Shown here one piece after another: positions 28,350 through 40,801 of a stretch of DNA of 64,000 nt (position 1 is the stretch's first letter; each line of letters opens with the position of its first letter). Under the pieces are notes generated by a model. It did not search any database. It was not told where the DNA came from and saw only the letters and a program-made list of their open reading frames with translations. This DNA comes from Brachyhypopomus gauderio (Eukaryota; Chordata; Actinopteri; Gymnotiformes; Hypopomidae). Location: assembly GCF_052324685.1 (NCBI RefSeq), contig NC_135223.1, forward strand, positions 11,101,766 through 11,165,765. Direction: 5' to 3'. A program made the position numbers and the translations under genes.

Positions 28350-30377
28350 CGTGCATGGTCTCACACAGCCATCTCACGCTCGGAAGAGGATCGACAGGCA
28401 GCCATACGATAGACAACAGCCATCACACTATGACCTGAGTGGCTCAGCTAGCTAGACCACTACAGCACTAAAGCAGTGCTTCCGCAGTGCAGGACTGAGA
28501 TCTCCGTCGCTGTGCCTCTAACTCTCTTAGTGAGACTAATGTAAAGAAAGGACAAAAACCTTGAAAAAGAAAGAAAATTGTTTGTTTATGATTTCTCAAG
28601 ACCACCACCCTGTGAGGGGAGGATTGCGTAGAATGAAGCAGGAGAGTCTAGAGCCAGGGCCTTTTATTTGACACGTCATCGCCACCAGACGCCGCCGTTC
28701 CACCACAGGGCTAGCTGTTGTTATTATTTTCCTTATCATTTGTTTGTTTCCATCGCCCTTTGTGTTCTGAAGGAAAGCCCTGTCCGTCATTAAGCATCAT
28801 TATGAGCCATTATCTCCTATTTATGTAAGACCCACTCCCTTCCTCTGCTCCCTCCATCCCTCTCCCTCACTCAGGCTCTGGCTGCAGTCTGAGTGGAAGC
28901 ATTGTTTTCTTGGGAGAGAGAAAGTTTTTTTTCTTTAAAACAAATTTCCCCCTCCAGCCTGCTCTGTTGGTCTTTCCCTTGTCTCTTTATCCTGCCTTTA
29001 TCCTGTGCAACAAGGACAAAACAAATAGGCAAATGAAAAGAGAATAAAGTGCTTTATTTCTTTAAACCATCAAAATATTATCCTGAAGCGTTTTATGCTT
29101 ATTCCCCACATGTACCCCCCAAAAAACCCCTGCAACAAACAACAAATGCTGTGTCAATATTTTCTATAGTATATTTTCTATTTCTAGAATCATTTGAGAG
29201 CCTTAACATCGCATTAGTTATATGTATTTTGTTAGGATTATGACACGTATGGATTGAAATGTGGTCTAAATATAGGTTACAGATCCTGAGTTGAGTTAAT
29301 TGAAGCCAAATCAGATCACAGGCAGAGCCAGTGGCAAGCAGCCAGACAATAAATCAATTTGGCCTGACAGTTAGTCTGACTTTTGAGTTAACCTGACAGC
29401 CACACGTTATCCTGATATATTCGTTAGCCTGACGGTAAAGTGAGTGTTAGGATTTGAAATCGAGGGGGAAAATCAGTTTGTCAGAGCATGTAAAAGTGTA
29501 AAATGATCCTTAATAGATAAACGAAAAAAGCCTACCTAGAAAGCGAGCCCGCTTATTGTTAGGGATTGAAATAGTCTCTAGACGTAGATCATCAGGGTTA
29601 ACAAACAGCTGTACAAATGTGTTCAGTAGTGTTCCGTAACTGGCGTCAGGAGAACAGATTCACAACACACGGTGTCAGGAACAAGTTCTGAAGTTTAATA
29701 AGAAAGACATCTAGGTAAATCCAGAAGAAATAAGATGTGTCTTTAAAACGTTGGCTAAGATGACTGGTGTTCTTATCAGTAAAGGAGGTACAGTGGACTG
29801 TGAGGGTAATGGAAAAGTACAAAATATAACAGAGAAATTCTAACTGAGGGGCAGACACGCAGTTAATAAGAAAGACCAAAATGTCAGTGTCATAGTGAAT
29901 ACTAAATTCCCCTATAGTGATTTAGCCTGACAGTATAAACAAGCTTAATTTTATGGCAAAAAATGTTAGTATAACGTTATTTGAGAACAATATTTATATG
30001 TTAGCCCAACAATTTTAACGTTAATCCGTTACTGCAAAAAACATATTTTAATCTTAGTCCATGAACAGCATTCTAAAGTTAGTCCAATGCAGTTTGGTGT
30101 TTATTATCAGCTGTTAAGTCATTTCACTATGTTTGATGGCTGTATCTTGAAAATTAAGATATTCGTTATTATTCAGTTATTAAATCTGGGTTTCTATGAG
30201 AGGCTTGGTGGATGAATAAAAAGATTAAAACGATGAATAGATAAGTGGCATCAGTTAGTAAATGCAGTTTGGGGCTTGGACTCAGATATAAGGCATAAGG
30301 AGACCGGGTTGGGAGCCCCTAGTTACCTACCACACTTTACCAGAGTCAGAAGAGCAGAGCAGTGCTGACCCAAATTA
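28350..30377. other. Spacer, no gene recognised
   Basis: 28350-28800 is less AT-rich and probably contains the promoter and first exon of the TMEM100-like gene. The rest shows short ORFs without recognisable domains. Confidence 0.4.
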
Positions 30378-30712
30378 ATCCATCAATCATCTTTACCGCT
30401 TAATCCTGCTAGTAAGGCTCAGTGGGTGGAATTTAGAGCCAATCCCAGTATCATTGGGCGAAGGCAGGGTACACCATAGGCAGGTCACCAGTCCACCGCA
30501 TGGCCAAGACACACACTCACACCTACACACAATTTAGAGTGTCCAATCAATCTAACATGAATGTCTTTGCCCTGTGGGAGGAAAGTGGAGTACCTGGAAA
30601 AAACCCACCCATGCAAACTCCACACAGAGCGGCCCAGGCCGAGAACCAAACCCAGACCACCTTGCTCTAAGGTGACATTGCTAACCACCACACCACCACG
30701 CTGCCCAGGACC
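30378..30712. repeat. Widespread fish interspersed repeat (L2-type LINE tail or derived SINE)
   Basis: The sequence contains phrases typical of a very common fish retroposon: AATTTAGAGTGTCCAATCAA, ATGTCTTTGCCCTGTGGGAG, ATGCAAACTCCACACAGA and GCTAACCACCACACCACC. The family is judged from memory of such repeats; class (L2 3' end or SINE) is not settled. Confidence 0.65.
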
Positions 30713-31599
30713 CAGATCAATGAGATCCTTAATTGAGTCAGCCTCCATCAGCTTTGATTGGATATCCTGCATGTTCATGGTTATCACTCTGCATTTATTG
30801 TGTGTCTGGTCTTCCTATAAGCCTAATAATGTTTCCAGAAATTATAAAGGACACCTTAAACTTCTCCAGTGACCTTTATTTTGTGTCAGAGAAATGGGTA
30901 CATAGGGTCATATTTTAAGTAGTTGAAATCAGATCAGTTGTCTGGCAACTGCTCTCTGGGATTAACGTAGAAGCTTTAATGTCCACTAAGAGGCTGTGTG
31001 TTCAGCACACATGGTTACCTGGGCGTGCTGCTGGAGCTTATTTGGAGTGTGAGTTCTCAGCAAAGAAATGCAATTCAGGATGGTTGGAAGTACTGGGTGG
31101 ACCTCCTGTCCTCCCAGAAACATACTTCAGTGTCTAGCTCTCAAAACTGAAAGACTAAGTCAGTCTAATTAATTAGTACAGACAAGAGAAGAAAAAAACA
31201 TTAATTAGTACAGGCAAATGCAGTTGCACTGGATTGGTTTATTTTTATTACTAGGGACCCCTAGCAAAAGTTGGCCATTTAAACTTGTACATATGTTTGA
31301 AGCCTGGGATTTATTTAAATATGTGTAGTAATTGGAAAGCTGGCATTTGTCAGTTATGTCATAGTTTTTAGAAATGCTTCCACCATAGGCAAAACAGGGG
31401 TTTTACTCTCTAGATAGTTTAAAATTGTTGATAGGCTTCTGATAGACAGGCCACAGATGTCAATTTAAGGTTCAACAGCTCAGTCAAATGAAATCCGCCT
31501 TACACCGCCTTAACAGAATTAAGCCTGTTGTCAAATGTGACCACCTAAACCCACATCCTCCCACCACACCTACCCACCATATGTCACTTCTTGCCTTTT

Positions 31600-31780
31600 G
31601 CCCCAGGTTCTGCCCCTCCCAGGTTACCGCCCCTCCCAGATTACTGCCCCTCCCAGGTTGCTGCCCCTCCTAGGTTATCACCCCTCCCAGGTTACCACCC
31701 CTCCCAGATTACCACCCCTTCCAGGTTACCACCCCTCTCAGATTACTGCCCCTCCCAGGTTACCACCCCTCCTCTCCACA
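31600..31780. repeat. 17-bp minisatellite, about ten copies, upstream of the visinin gene
   Basis: The unit is close to CCCCTCCCAGGTTACCA with AGATTACTG-type variants. The array ends about 200 bases before the visinin/recoverin start codon, so it lies in or next to the promoter or 5' UTR. The CCCCTCCC core resembles Sp/KLF or MAZ-type sites repeated in phase. Confidence 0.9.
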
Positions 31781-31981
31781 GTCCACATTTCAGACGGACT
31801 GTCCACTGACATTCCTTTCTTTGATTTCTGCTGAACAGAAAAGAACAGAAAAAGGTGTCCTGATCCTGTGAGACTCTGGATCGGATTTGAAGAGAGTAAG
31901 ACCTTTATCTCCAACACCTCCTCCATCTCCTGTGAGAGCAGACACCCAGGCCCAGGCCCCCACCCGCAGCACCCGCCAGCG

Positions 31982-34464
31982 ATGGGTAACGCAAAGAGCA
32001 GCGCCATGTCCAAGGAGATCCTGAATGACCTGAAGCTCAACACGCGATTCTCGGAAGACGAGCTCTCACAGTGGTACGAGAACTTCCAGAAGCAGTGTCC
32101 GTCAGGACGCATCACGCCAGGGGAGTTCCAGAAGATCTACGACCGCTTCTTCCCTGACAGCGACCCCACCACATATGCCAAGCATGTCTTCCGCTCGTTC
32201 GATGCCAATGACGACGGTTCTCTGGACTTTAGGGAGTACATCATTGCCCTGCACATGACGTCTGGTGGTAAGACGGAGAAGAAGTTGGAGTGGGCTTTCT
32301 CACTCTTTGATGTCGACAAGAATGGTTACATCACCAAGTCAGAAGTTTCAGAAATTTGCCAGGTATGTTTTTATGAAATTGTCACCAGTGAAAGGAGAGG
32401 CAGGAAGGGTGTATAACACATGCACACCCTGTAAATCACTATAGTTGCACTGGCTAAAGGCACGGTGGAGCCACAAAAGTCAGGAAAGAGAAGTGGGCCC
32501 TTCAGACATCTATTCAGAGCAGAAAAGCCTATAGATTCTGCTGGAAGGCCAACACTGTTAAAACCTCTGAATGGTTTCAATACTGAACAGCACAAATATA
32601 TCAAACTAACGCTTGAACACAAAATTATACATCTAATTGATAATCTCAATTATTATGGTAAGTTTTTTACAAAATAGGTAGAGTTAAATGGGTTCAACAT
32701 CAATAGTGATGTTCAATGATAGTCACACTAAATAATAACATACCACAACCCTGGAATATAAAAATAAATTGTTGGATGCCAAAGAAGTAAAAGAAACTAC
32801 TTGAAGCTACTTGAAGACACTCATTTCCGTAGGCCATGCGAACATGTCTGACGGGAGATGGGAGACAGACATGAAAATGAGGGGATTTAGAACCTAAAAA
32901 CAAGTCTAATCTGATTTGGGCTACAGTTTAACCTCAAGCCAAAGCATCTCATGTAGGAGGGGTGACAGAATGTTTCGCAAGAGAATGAGATATGATCCAA
33001 ACTGCAGACTGCTGCAATTTAAGTAACCAACTCATTCTACTACACCAAAATAACCATAAAGACCCTGATTTTAGCTCTGATCTTTTTTGTAAATGTAGAG
33101 TTAAACGAGCATTAAGAGGGCAGTGCGGTGACCTGAGGCAGTGTTAATCTGTGGCCAGAGGCATTGACTCAGACTCTAATCTATCTCTGAAACTTAAGTG
33201 AAGGCCCCTTCTTTATCTGGGCTGCAGTGCTGAACCGGTGGTTCCATGTAGACCAGGAAGCACTAGTCTGGGATTCACTCCACTCTGTACACCCTACAGG
33301 AGTCCTGGCTGACTGCTCACAGTGTCCTAATCCTGTTAATCAGACACACCCCACTTTTGGTTATTCTTTTTTTTCATTAATTAAATTAATTTGCATTAAT
33401 TAATTTCATTTATACTTTTCAACATTCCTAAACTGTTTACCAGTGTATAAACAACTGCATTTAATTGTGTTAGCCAGTAGTACAACAGTTGAATTAGACA
33501 CAGCATGGACTTTTTTTGTAATGAGATAAGAATTTTTGAAGTGAAAGATAGAGTAGTAGAGTGTGTCAGAATTTTAAACATGGCCCATAACAAAAAATTA
33601 GCTGCTCTTAATACGCTGAAAATAGGAGGAAACTTAATTTGAGCTGTACAATCGTATTAGTGCCTCAGTTTTTTCTACACATTTATCATATCAGCCAACA
33701 GGGGGCGACAAAACATCTCCACTTGCCTATTTAAAAATGTCATTGTAACATTTCATTCTGTCCTGAGGTACCTCTACCTAAATGTGTTTCTTACGGCTCA
33801 TAGTTTTATTTATGACATTGTTTTCAATATATCCCTTCCAATTTACTCTTAAAACAAACAATTTAAAAATTACACAAAATATTTACCTTAAGAAGCAATA
33901 ATGGGTGTTTTGTCATAATAATGGCGAGATTGTCATCTTGCACTTCTTGAACTCATCTTGAACAAAAACCATCTGAGTGGTGCTGTGAGCCTGTGATGAT
34001 CCTAGACTCTGAAAAATCAAGGCTGCTAGACCTACTCTGACCTAAAAAATTCCAGACTTCAGATGTCACACTGAACCCCCATGAAAAAGCATGCAGTTTT
34101 CAGAACGGCTAATGTTTCTGCTGTTTCTTCAGCGCTGTATCTTCTCTGCTCCCCGGTCAGGCCATCTTTAAGATGATCCCCAAGGAGGAACAGGCAAAGC
34201 TCCCAGCAGACGAGAACACTCCAGAGAAGAGAGCAGAAAAACTTTGGTCCGTGTTCAACAAGAAAGACAACGGTGAGAATTCATAGCGGTGGTAGATGAC
34301 TGCAATGCGTTACAGGTTTATTATACACGGACACAAAGATGAGCCTTGCGCATGTGTTTGCTACACTGTCTCTCACAGAGCGTCTGGCAGAGGGGGAGTT
34401 CGTTCAGGGAGTGATGGATAATGAAGACGCCCTGCACCTAATCCAGTACCAGCCTAGCAAATAG
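31982..34464 (+). CDS. rcvrn: Visinin/recoverin-type neuronal calcium sensor
   Basis: Three coding exons: 31982-32362, 34161-34272 and 34379-34464. They give 192 residues, the length of chicken visinin. Recoverins bind calcium in photoreceptors and inhibit rhodopsin kinase; visinin is the cone form. The protein starts MGNAKSS, a canonical N-myristoylation signal. EF1 is degenerate (CPSG at 39-42). The EF2 loop at 74-85 (DANDDGSLDFRE) and EF3 loop at 110-121 (DVDKNGYITKSE) carry the calcium-binding residues. EF4 is degenerate. The exon split after EF3 matches recoverin genes, and phases agree (0, then 1). The C-terminus (GEFVQGVMDNED, then IQYQPSK) is closer to visinin than to mammalian recoverin, which has a longer basic tail. 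The upstream in-frame ATG at 31868 was rejected because it would remove the myristoylation glycine from position 2. Which fish rcvrn paralogue this is cannot be settled here. Confidence 0.9.
32363..34160 (+). other. First intron of the visinin gene
   Basis: A 1.8-kb intron between calcium-binding loops 3 and 4; no other feature recognised. Confidence 0.8.
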
Positions 34465-35461
34465 GCGCCCAGGCGCCGTATGCTGGGCCGTATCCCTCGT
34501 ACTCCTCTTCACTTCCTGTTCCTCTGGGTTTTTTATGCTCTAGGTTTGGTCTCCAGATATTTTGTAAATATAACTATGTACCGTTTCCTCGATAGCAAGA
34601 GCTGAGCTAGGTTGTGTGTATTGTGATGTGACACTGCAGTAACACTACCAGGCCTGTGTGCCTGCTCTGTCTTACTCTACACAGCAAAGCAGGAGATCCT
34701 GGAGATGTATTATTTTATTTTTTCTGTTCTATTTATAATACACATAGTTCAGCTACTAAAGTTGTCATTTGCTATGTGATTTCAGTATGTGATTTAGTTG
34801 ATTGCCTTTCCAATGTCTGCTTTATAGCATCTAATATGTGTGTAATTAAGGGGCAAGATAGCCATCCAGACCATCTGTGTTTCTTCAGGGAGAGACAGAT
34901 CTTTGCAGGATTTGAAGAAGGCTAATACCTTTTATGTAATTTTGTTTAGAGGGGAAAAGGTGGAAAAATGACTGTGGAATAATTTTTTCTGAGAGCCTTT
35001 GAAAACAGGCAAGAGTTTCTGCAGCATATCTGCATTTAAGGAGACGGCATGACGCACATGAGCCTCGGTGATCTGTCATGACTGTTCAACTCTCTCTGTG
35101 CAGGTACACATAGATGGTAAAAAGCTATAAAGGAATGACTAGGTAATGGGAAGTACTCATATGCTTTGTCTGTAAGTGAATGTGAAAGTGGGTGTTTATG
35201 ACATTTGCTTTTTTCAGTGGGGGCTGTAGAATGTCTGTGCATTAAAAGAATTTCATGCTTTTTACTGATTTTCCCTGCCCTAACTACTGAGATACACTTC
35301 TACACCCTCTCAACGATGCCCTAACACCTCTACCAAACACACTCTCGACCCTGCCCTAACACCTCTACCAAACACCCTCTCCAAATGCTTCATCTCCCTA
35401 TTTTCATACCTTTCCAATTTTCCTTTTATACTCCCTTAACACATTCACAACCTCAACACAG
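34465..35461 (+). other. Visinin 3' UTR and downstream spacer
   Basis: The 3' UTR begins after the TAG at 34462-34464; its end could not be fixed. ACACCTCTACCAAACAC-type repeats at 35320-35390 lead into the minisatellite. Confidence 0.4.
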
Positions 35462-35840
35462 CTTCCCTCAACACACACACCCTCAACACACACACCCTCA
35501 ACAAATACCCACCCTCATATGTCTTCCACACACACCCTCAACACACACACCCTCAACACACACACCCTCAACAAATACCCACCCTCATATGTCTTCCACA
35601 CACACCCTCAACAAATACCCACCCTCATATGTCTTCCACACACACCCTCAACAAATACCCACCCTCATATGTCTTCCACACACACCCTCATATGTCTTCC
35701 ACACACACCCTCATATGTCTTCCACACACACCCTCATATGTCTTCTACACACACCCTCATATGTCTTCCACACACACCCTCATATGTCTTCCACACACAC
35801 CCTCATATGTCTTCCACACACACCCTCATATGTCTTCCTA
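35462..35840. repeat. Higher-order minisatellite of ACACACACCCTC / ATATGTCTTCC units
   Basis: Two short words alternate. The left part is mainly CACCCTCAACACACA and CCTCAACAAATACCCA; the right part is a regular 22-bp unit, CACACACCCTCATATGTCTTC, repeated about eight times. It produces long spurious frames on the plus strand (THTLNTHT, THTLICLP). There is no CRISPR-like spacer structure. Confidence 0.9.
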
Positions 35841-37226
35841 ATATTTGTCACGTGGCATGTAGCATCATTACTCACTGGTATGTAGGCAGGCTGACTGACC
35901 TTTGAATGGGGATTTGTGTATTTATCTTCAGTTCAGGACAGTGTTTTGACAGCCTATGCATCTGTATTTACTGAGCATGTAATTACTCTACTATCAGGTT
36001 TCACCTATATGCTGTCAACATGATGCAGTGGGAGGTGGTAGGGAGGTGTAACGATTCGTCATAAATAGTCGAACACAGTTGCAGGTGAAGACAAGATTTA
36101 TTCTTAAAGGGGGGAGAGGCATTCTACTGGAACACCTCCCTTGACAACCCAAGACACAAGTACAAACAAAACAAATGTCTCAACACTCAAGACACTAACA
36201 TATGAGTATAACCATACATTGATAACTACAAAAACCTCAGGGCTCCAGTAACAGGGAATAACCTGGATGGCACATCCTAAAGAAAACATACAAGAACACC
36301 TCCGTAAACACAGGACAGGCTTAGACACTAGGGACTATACAGGTGGACCCAAAATATAAAGGGGATAAAGGGTAAGATTGACCAGGAATACAACGAGGAG
36401 AGAATACCTAACTCAGAAACAGATCTATCAACAATGAACACCTACCAGAAAAGGAATTAGGTAAGGAGGAAAAACACCACAACAGTAATTGTAAGAAACC
36501 CCCAAAACCAAACTTTGGACATACAATAACTATATAATGTTATAAAATAATGAATATTTCCATAGACATTATGGATTAAGTAGCCCTCAGAAGATAGTAA
36601 CCCCAAAACGACAAGACATGAATACAAATCAACATAAACAAGGTAATTCTAAAGAACTCAAAGAAAAGACATGGCTACATGCTTCCTAAGAAGTACAAAG
36701 AATCAGGCTTATACTAGGAAATATTTCACAAACTTCCTCATTCAGACAATAACCCCTGAACAGAATGAGAGTACCCAAAGAATACATACCAAACTAATCA
36801 TCACAAAACCACCCAGAAAGGGTGTGAAAAGATTAACCATAACACAACTGCACGCTTTGGAGAACTCTACAGAAAACTAGAAACGAAAATTGGAACTACA
36901 GGACATCGATGACAAAAGAACAGACAACAGCGATTCTAAGAATGCAGCCTGTAAAAGAATGCTTCATGAGCACGAGCCATCTGTGTAATCCACTCAAGTG
37001 TCTCCTGCAACTTCATTCCAAAGATCTCTTGAGCTTCAAAATCCATTCATCAAACGGTCTGCTCTCAGAAGCTTCAAAAATCAGTACCTCTTGCCTCTCA
37101 CATACGATTACTCACATTGGTGAAGCTTAACTGACAGTACAGAAACTCACATGCATTTTGACACTTTTAAAAAAATGAAATCTGTTTTCCCAATCACAAA
37201 TGTTTTCCCTCATTTTACCTGTTTCT
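35841..37226. other. Spacer, possibly decayed repeat
   Basis: A-rich plus strand, with no convincing gene, terminal repeat or target duplication. Confidence 0.35.
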
Positions 37227-37584
37227 CTAAGTTGTGCCTTTATCAAGGTGAGACTTTTCTCTCTTGCTCCAAATGCTCTTCTGTTTTGGAATCTCCCTCT
37301 CACAACCATCACACCCCTCTGGTCCACCCCCACCAACCAGCACGAATGTGGGCACCTCCCCCTCCATGTTCCCGTTTGACACCCACGTGCCGTCAGTCAT
37401 CCTGATGGGACATGGCAGTAGTCCGCTGATAGAGTAGAGCCCGTCTCCGGGGAGGACAACCTTGTCGTTGTAAGGATGACGGCTGACGGTGCCTCCCAGA
37501 CGCCTGAGCTCAGCGGTGGTCTTAGTGTAGTTGAGTGTGAAGACTGCAGATCCCATGCAAAAGCTAACAGACACCCAGGTCAAG
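37227..37584 (-). CDS. Possible last exon of a GSG1-like (claudin superfamily) gene
   Basis: After a good acceptor (CATCCCCTCAG on the minus strand) an open frame of about 118 codons begins LTWVSVSFCMGSAVFTLNYTKT. This resembles the fourth transmembrane segment and following YTKT motif of GSG1/GSG1L proteins, which are AMPA-receptor-associated members of the PMP22/claudin superfamily. The GC-rich codons differ from the AT-rich surroundings. GSG1L2 lies near recoverin in human 17p13, which fits the neighbour here. I could not find the upstream exons that would carry the first three membrane segments and the extracellular loop, so this may be partial, decayed, or have distant exons. The cytoplasmic part (PYNDKVVLPGDGLYSISGLL) was not recognised. 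Confidence 0.42.
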
Positions 37585-38379
37585 CTGAGGGGATGAGTGT
37601 CATGCAAACTATTAATGCAAACAGAACAAACCTGTAGCTGGACTGAGGAAAAGGTTTTACACAAAACACACATACATATTGTACATTCATACACAAATAC
37701 ATGTGCAATCTACAGACACACGTATACATATGCAAATGTGCACACACTCAGACACATGCAGATGTTATTCTCCAGGAGTTAAATCCTGAAAACTAAGACA
37801 CAGTTCCCCTGCACAGTAAGAGGGGACACACCCACTGTGGGATTGGTGTTGTTGTGTATTTAAAATCTAAGGGGAAAGTAGGGACAACATATGGGATGCC
37901 ATGTGACAGTAGAGGTTACAGCGGTCTCTAATCCAGTCTCTTTCTCCACCCAGTTCTATCAGCCCTCTTCCTTCTGTCTTATCATCTCAGATCACTCTAT
38001 AACACATTTCGTTTTGGCTTCCCTTACCACCAACATGTTTCTCACAGAACTCCCAGAATCCTCCCAGGATTCCGTCTCAAAAATGTGCTTCTGCCGAATC
38101 TTGGCAAGCTCCCCCCTTTGCATTGGAGATATCATCTCATTGGATCACCTATAGAGCTCTGGAGTGGGACTTTCTAGAGACAGACCATCACTAAATGTTG
38201 ATCCTTTTATCTTAGGTAAACATTAGCAGTAAACATACACTACCTCAGATCCCACTAGGTGTTAAAATGGAGTCTTGGACCACAAGGACAAGAAAGCTTC
38301 TTGCAGTTGTCACAAATAAGATGGAGCTATCGACGTGCTCTGAACAGCCCAATTTGTTTTGTCCCACAAATGCTCTACA

Positions 38380-38739
38380 GCTGGGCTATTCAACTGGCGG
38401 CCCTTTCAGAACCGGCCCTTTAATGAATTTGTACCGGCCCGCGGCCCATTTCCCTATAAATAATAATAAATATTTGATAAACCGCCGTAAAAATAAATAA
38501 CATTTTATTTGCAACATATAAAAGTTACATTCGAATTTACGTTCGTGAATTTATGTTTACGTTTTACGTTTACGAACGTAAAACGTAAACGTCAAAAAAT
38601 TACGTTCTCCAACCCCAAGTGTTTGCTTCAATTTTACATCCACTATGACAGTATTGGTATAGGTCTGAAAATTGTCTGGCCCACAGGTCAGAGCTCTCTG
38701 CCAAATCTGGCCCACAGAAAAATATAGTTGAATAGCCCT
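38380..38739. mobile_element. hAT-type MITE with 8-bp target duplication
   Basis: The 360-bp element has GGGCTATTCAACT near its left end and the inverse AGTTGAATAGCCC at the right. It is flanked by gctctaca at 38372-38379 and 38740-38747. An internal palindrome of TTTACG/CGTAAA words lies at about 38530-38600. The ends are related in design to the element at 18461. Confidence 0.8.
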
Positions 38740-39824
38740 GCTCTACAGGGTAAAGATCTGGGGACTGTAAAGGTAAATCTGCTTTCATATTTCTGTATTC
38801 CTGAGTCTTCCTGCTCTCTTTCCCTTAGACAGCAAAGGCATGCAAACTGGACATCTGCTGTTGTATGCCATCTGTGCTACAGAGCAAATGGAGCACTGCG
38901 ATTTTACTGCAATTTGCTGGACTGTGCACAACTTAGTCATCAGAACAATTCTTTGCATCTTTCTGTGACCTGTTTTCAACCCCTTTTCAAGTGAGTGGTG
39001 TCTACAGGATCCCCTGTCATTGCATGTTTCTCCTCAATCACACCATTCTCTGTACACTCCTGATCCCACTGCAGTACAGTCTGAAATCACTCAGCTTGCT
39101 GGATTTTCCCACTCTAATGTGGAACCACACTGGAACTGGCATTTAAAACCTTGATTGTTCCATTAAATTGAGAAATATTTCCTAACTGGGCATGAGTTAT
39201 GAATATTGACGAATATGAATATTCCCCTCAACATTCACAGAAAAAATAGTTGATGACTGCATCTGAAATATTAAACTTCAAATATTTATGACATTAGATT
39301 GCATGGATTTTTGGCACACCCACTGACTGACTAATTTCCTTATGTTGACATAATAATTGTAGCAAACCAAAAACAGAAAGGTCATGTTAGGTCTGGGGGA
39401 ATGCTAAACCTGTGGTTCAGGTTATCTGTGTACTTTTTTGTTTAATATAGCATCTGAATGTAACATGGGAATTCACTTTTGTAAGGAGATAACATAGGAG
39501 GAAAATACATAATACAGCAGTGTGTTTGCGTGGGGGGGACTAACTTGATGTCAATCTAGTCCATAGCAAACTTACTATTTGCATAGTATAGTGGAAAAAG
39601 CTAAAAAAAAAAGGATTGAGAGAAACAATAAAAACCTGTCGAACACTAAGCGTTTACGAGACATCTGCTGTGAATGTACATACCTGGTATGATGTATGAA
39701 CCATGTGAATGTACATACCTTGTATGATGTATGAACCATGACTTGTGTGTCAAGGGGTTTGAAGCATTTGGTCTGAATTATTCATGACTAAATACCTCTT
39801 GTGTTGTACTACTTGATAATACTA

Positions 39825-40801
39825 GGGGAGACTGGGGTAAGTTGAGCCAAAGGGTAAGTTGAGCCACCCCTTGTTGCTAGGAAACGGTAAAAACAATTGA
39901 TCACGTGACCAAATATTTAGGAGGAAACCACAATTTCATGAATTCTGTGAAGGTAAAAACCACATGGGTAAAGTGGTTAGACTTTTTTTCCTAAAAAAAA
40001 CAAATTTTCACTTGAAAGTGAATTTAGTCTATCATACGTTTCCTGAGAATTGGGTTTAGACTAAAATAGATAATTTTTTATTTGTTTTATACATCAATTG
40101 TGGTATCTATGACCTACAACATGAGGCCATGAACCTAGCCTAAAAGTGCACCATTTTAGCTGTGGGGACTAATAAAGTCAAAATGGTAGCTCTGGGGTAA
40201 GTTGAGCAATTTAGCCTGGGGTAAGTTGAGCCATACACTTAATAAGTGTATTTTGGCTGTATATCTTATTTATTAAATCAAGATTCTGCATTTTGTATGA
40301 TTACAGAGTAGACATCATGCCTCGAGAATATAAGCGCAAAACAGGCAGGGGAACCACCACTGATGTTCTTGAAAGAGCCACCAAGGAAGTCTATTAGTGC
40401 AGCAGCAAAAGATGACAATATAGACAATATAATTGTGTATAATAAATAAAAACACAATGAATGTGAAGAAGTGACTGTTATTTATAGGGAGAAGGTAAGA
40501 CAGGATTGGGGTAAAGAAGGCAAGGGATTGTGGGGAGGGGAACAGGGATACGGCCTACGGCCCACTTACCCCACTCATATGCTCAACTTACCCCATACAC
40601 GGGGTAAGTTGTGCCACGAGACATCTTTTTTTGGACATGCTATATTATCAAAACAGTAATGTTTACACTCATTCTGTTTGTTTGGGGGGATGCACAACAT
40701 CCTGAAATATTTGCAGATATGTTAGTTCACAACAAAACTATGACTGCCTTGATGTAGTGATCCTAAATATGAAAAATGGCTCATCTTACCCCAGTCTCCC
40801 C
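39825..40801. mobile_element. Pogo/Tigger-like non-autonomous element with TA target site
   Basis: Terminal inverted repeats GGGGAGACTGGGGTAAG are flanked by TA on both sides (39823-39824 and 40802-40803), as for Tc1/mariner-class insertions. The word GGGGTAAGTTGAGCC recurs inside in several copies on both strands. A 26-codon frame at 40317-40397 (MPREYKRKTGRGTTTDVL) resembles the helix-turn-helix start of pogo/jerky-type transposases, then hits a stop. It is therefore a deletion derivative that cannot move itself. Confidence 0.78.

Noticed and set aside
31868-31981. Upstream in-frame ATG of the visinin gene
   Set aside because: It would bury the MGNAKSS myristoylation start; the extension has no recoverin similarity.
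35462-35840. CRISPR array
   Set aside because: Repeats are contiguous with no unique spacers, and the genome is eukaryotic.
35385-35905. Long plus-strand frames of THTLNTHT and THTLICLP repeats
   Set aside because: Produced by the minisatellite; all frames stay open because the unit lacks stops.
38600-38788. Minus-strand frame at 38.6-38.8 kb as an upstream exon of the GSG1-like gene
   Set aside because: Most of it lies inside the hAT element 38380-38739 and it shows no claudin-type motif.
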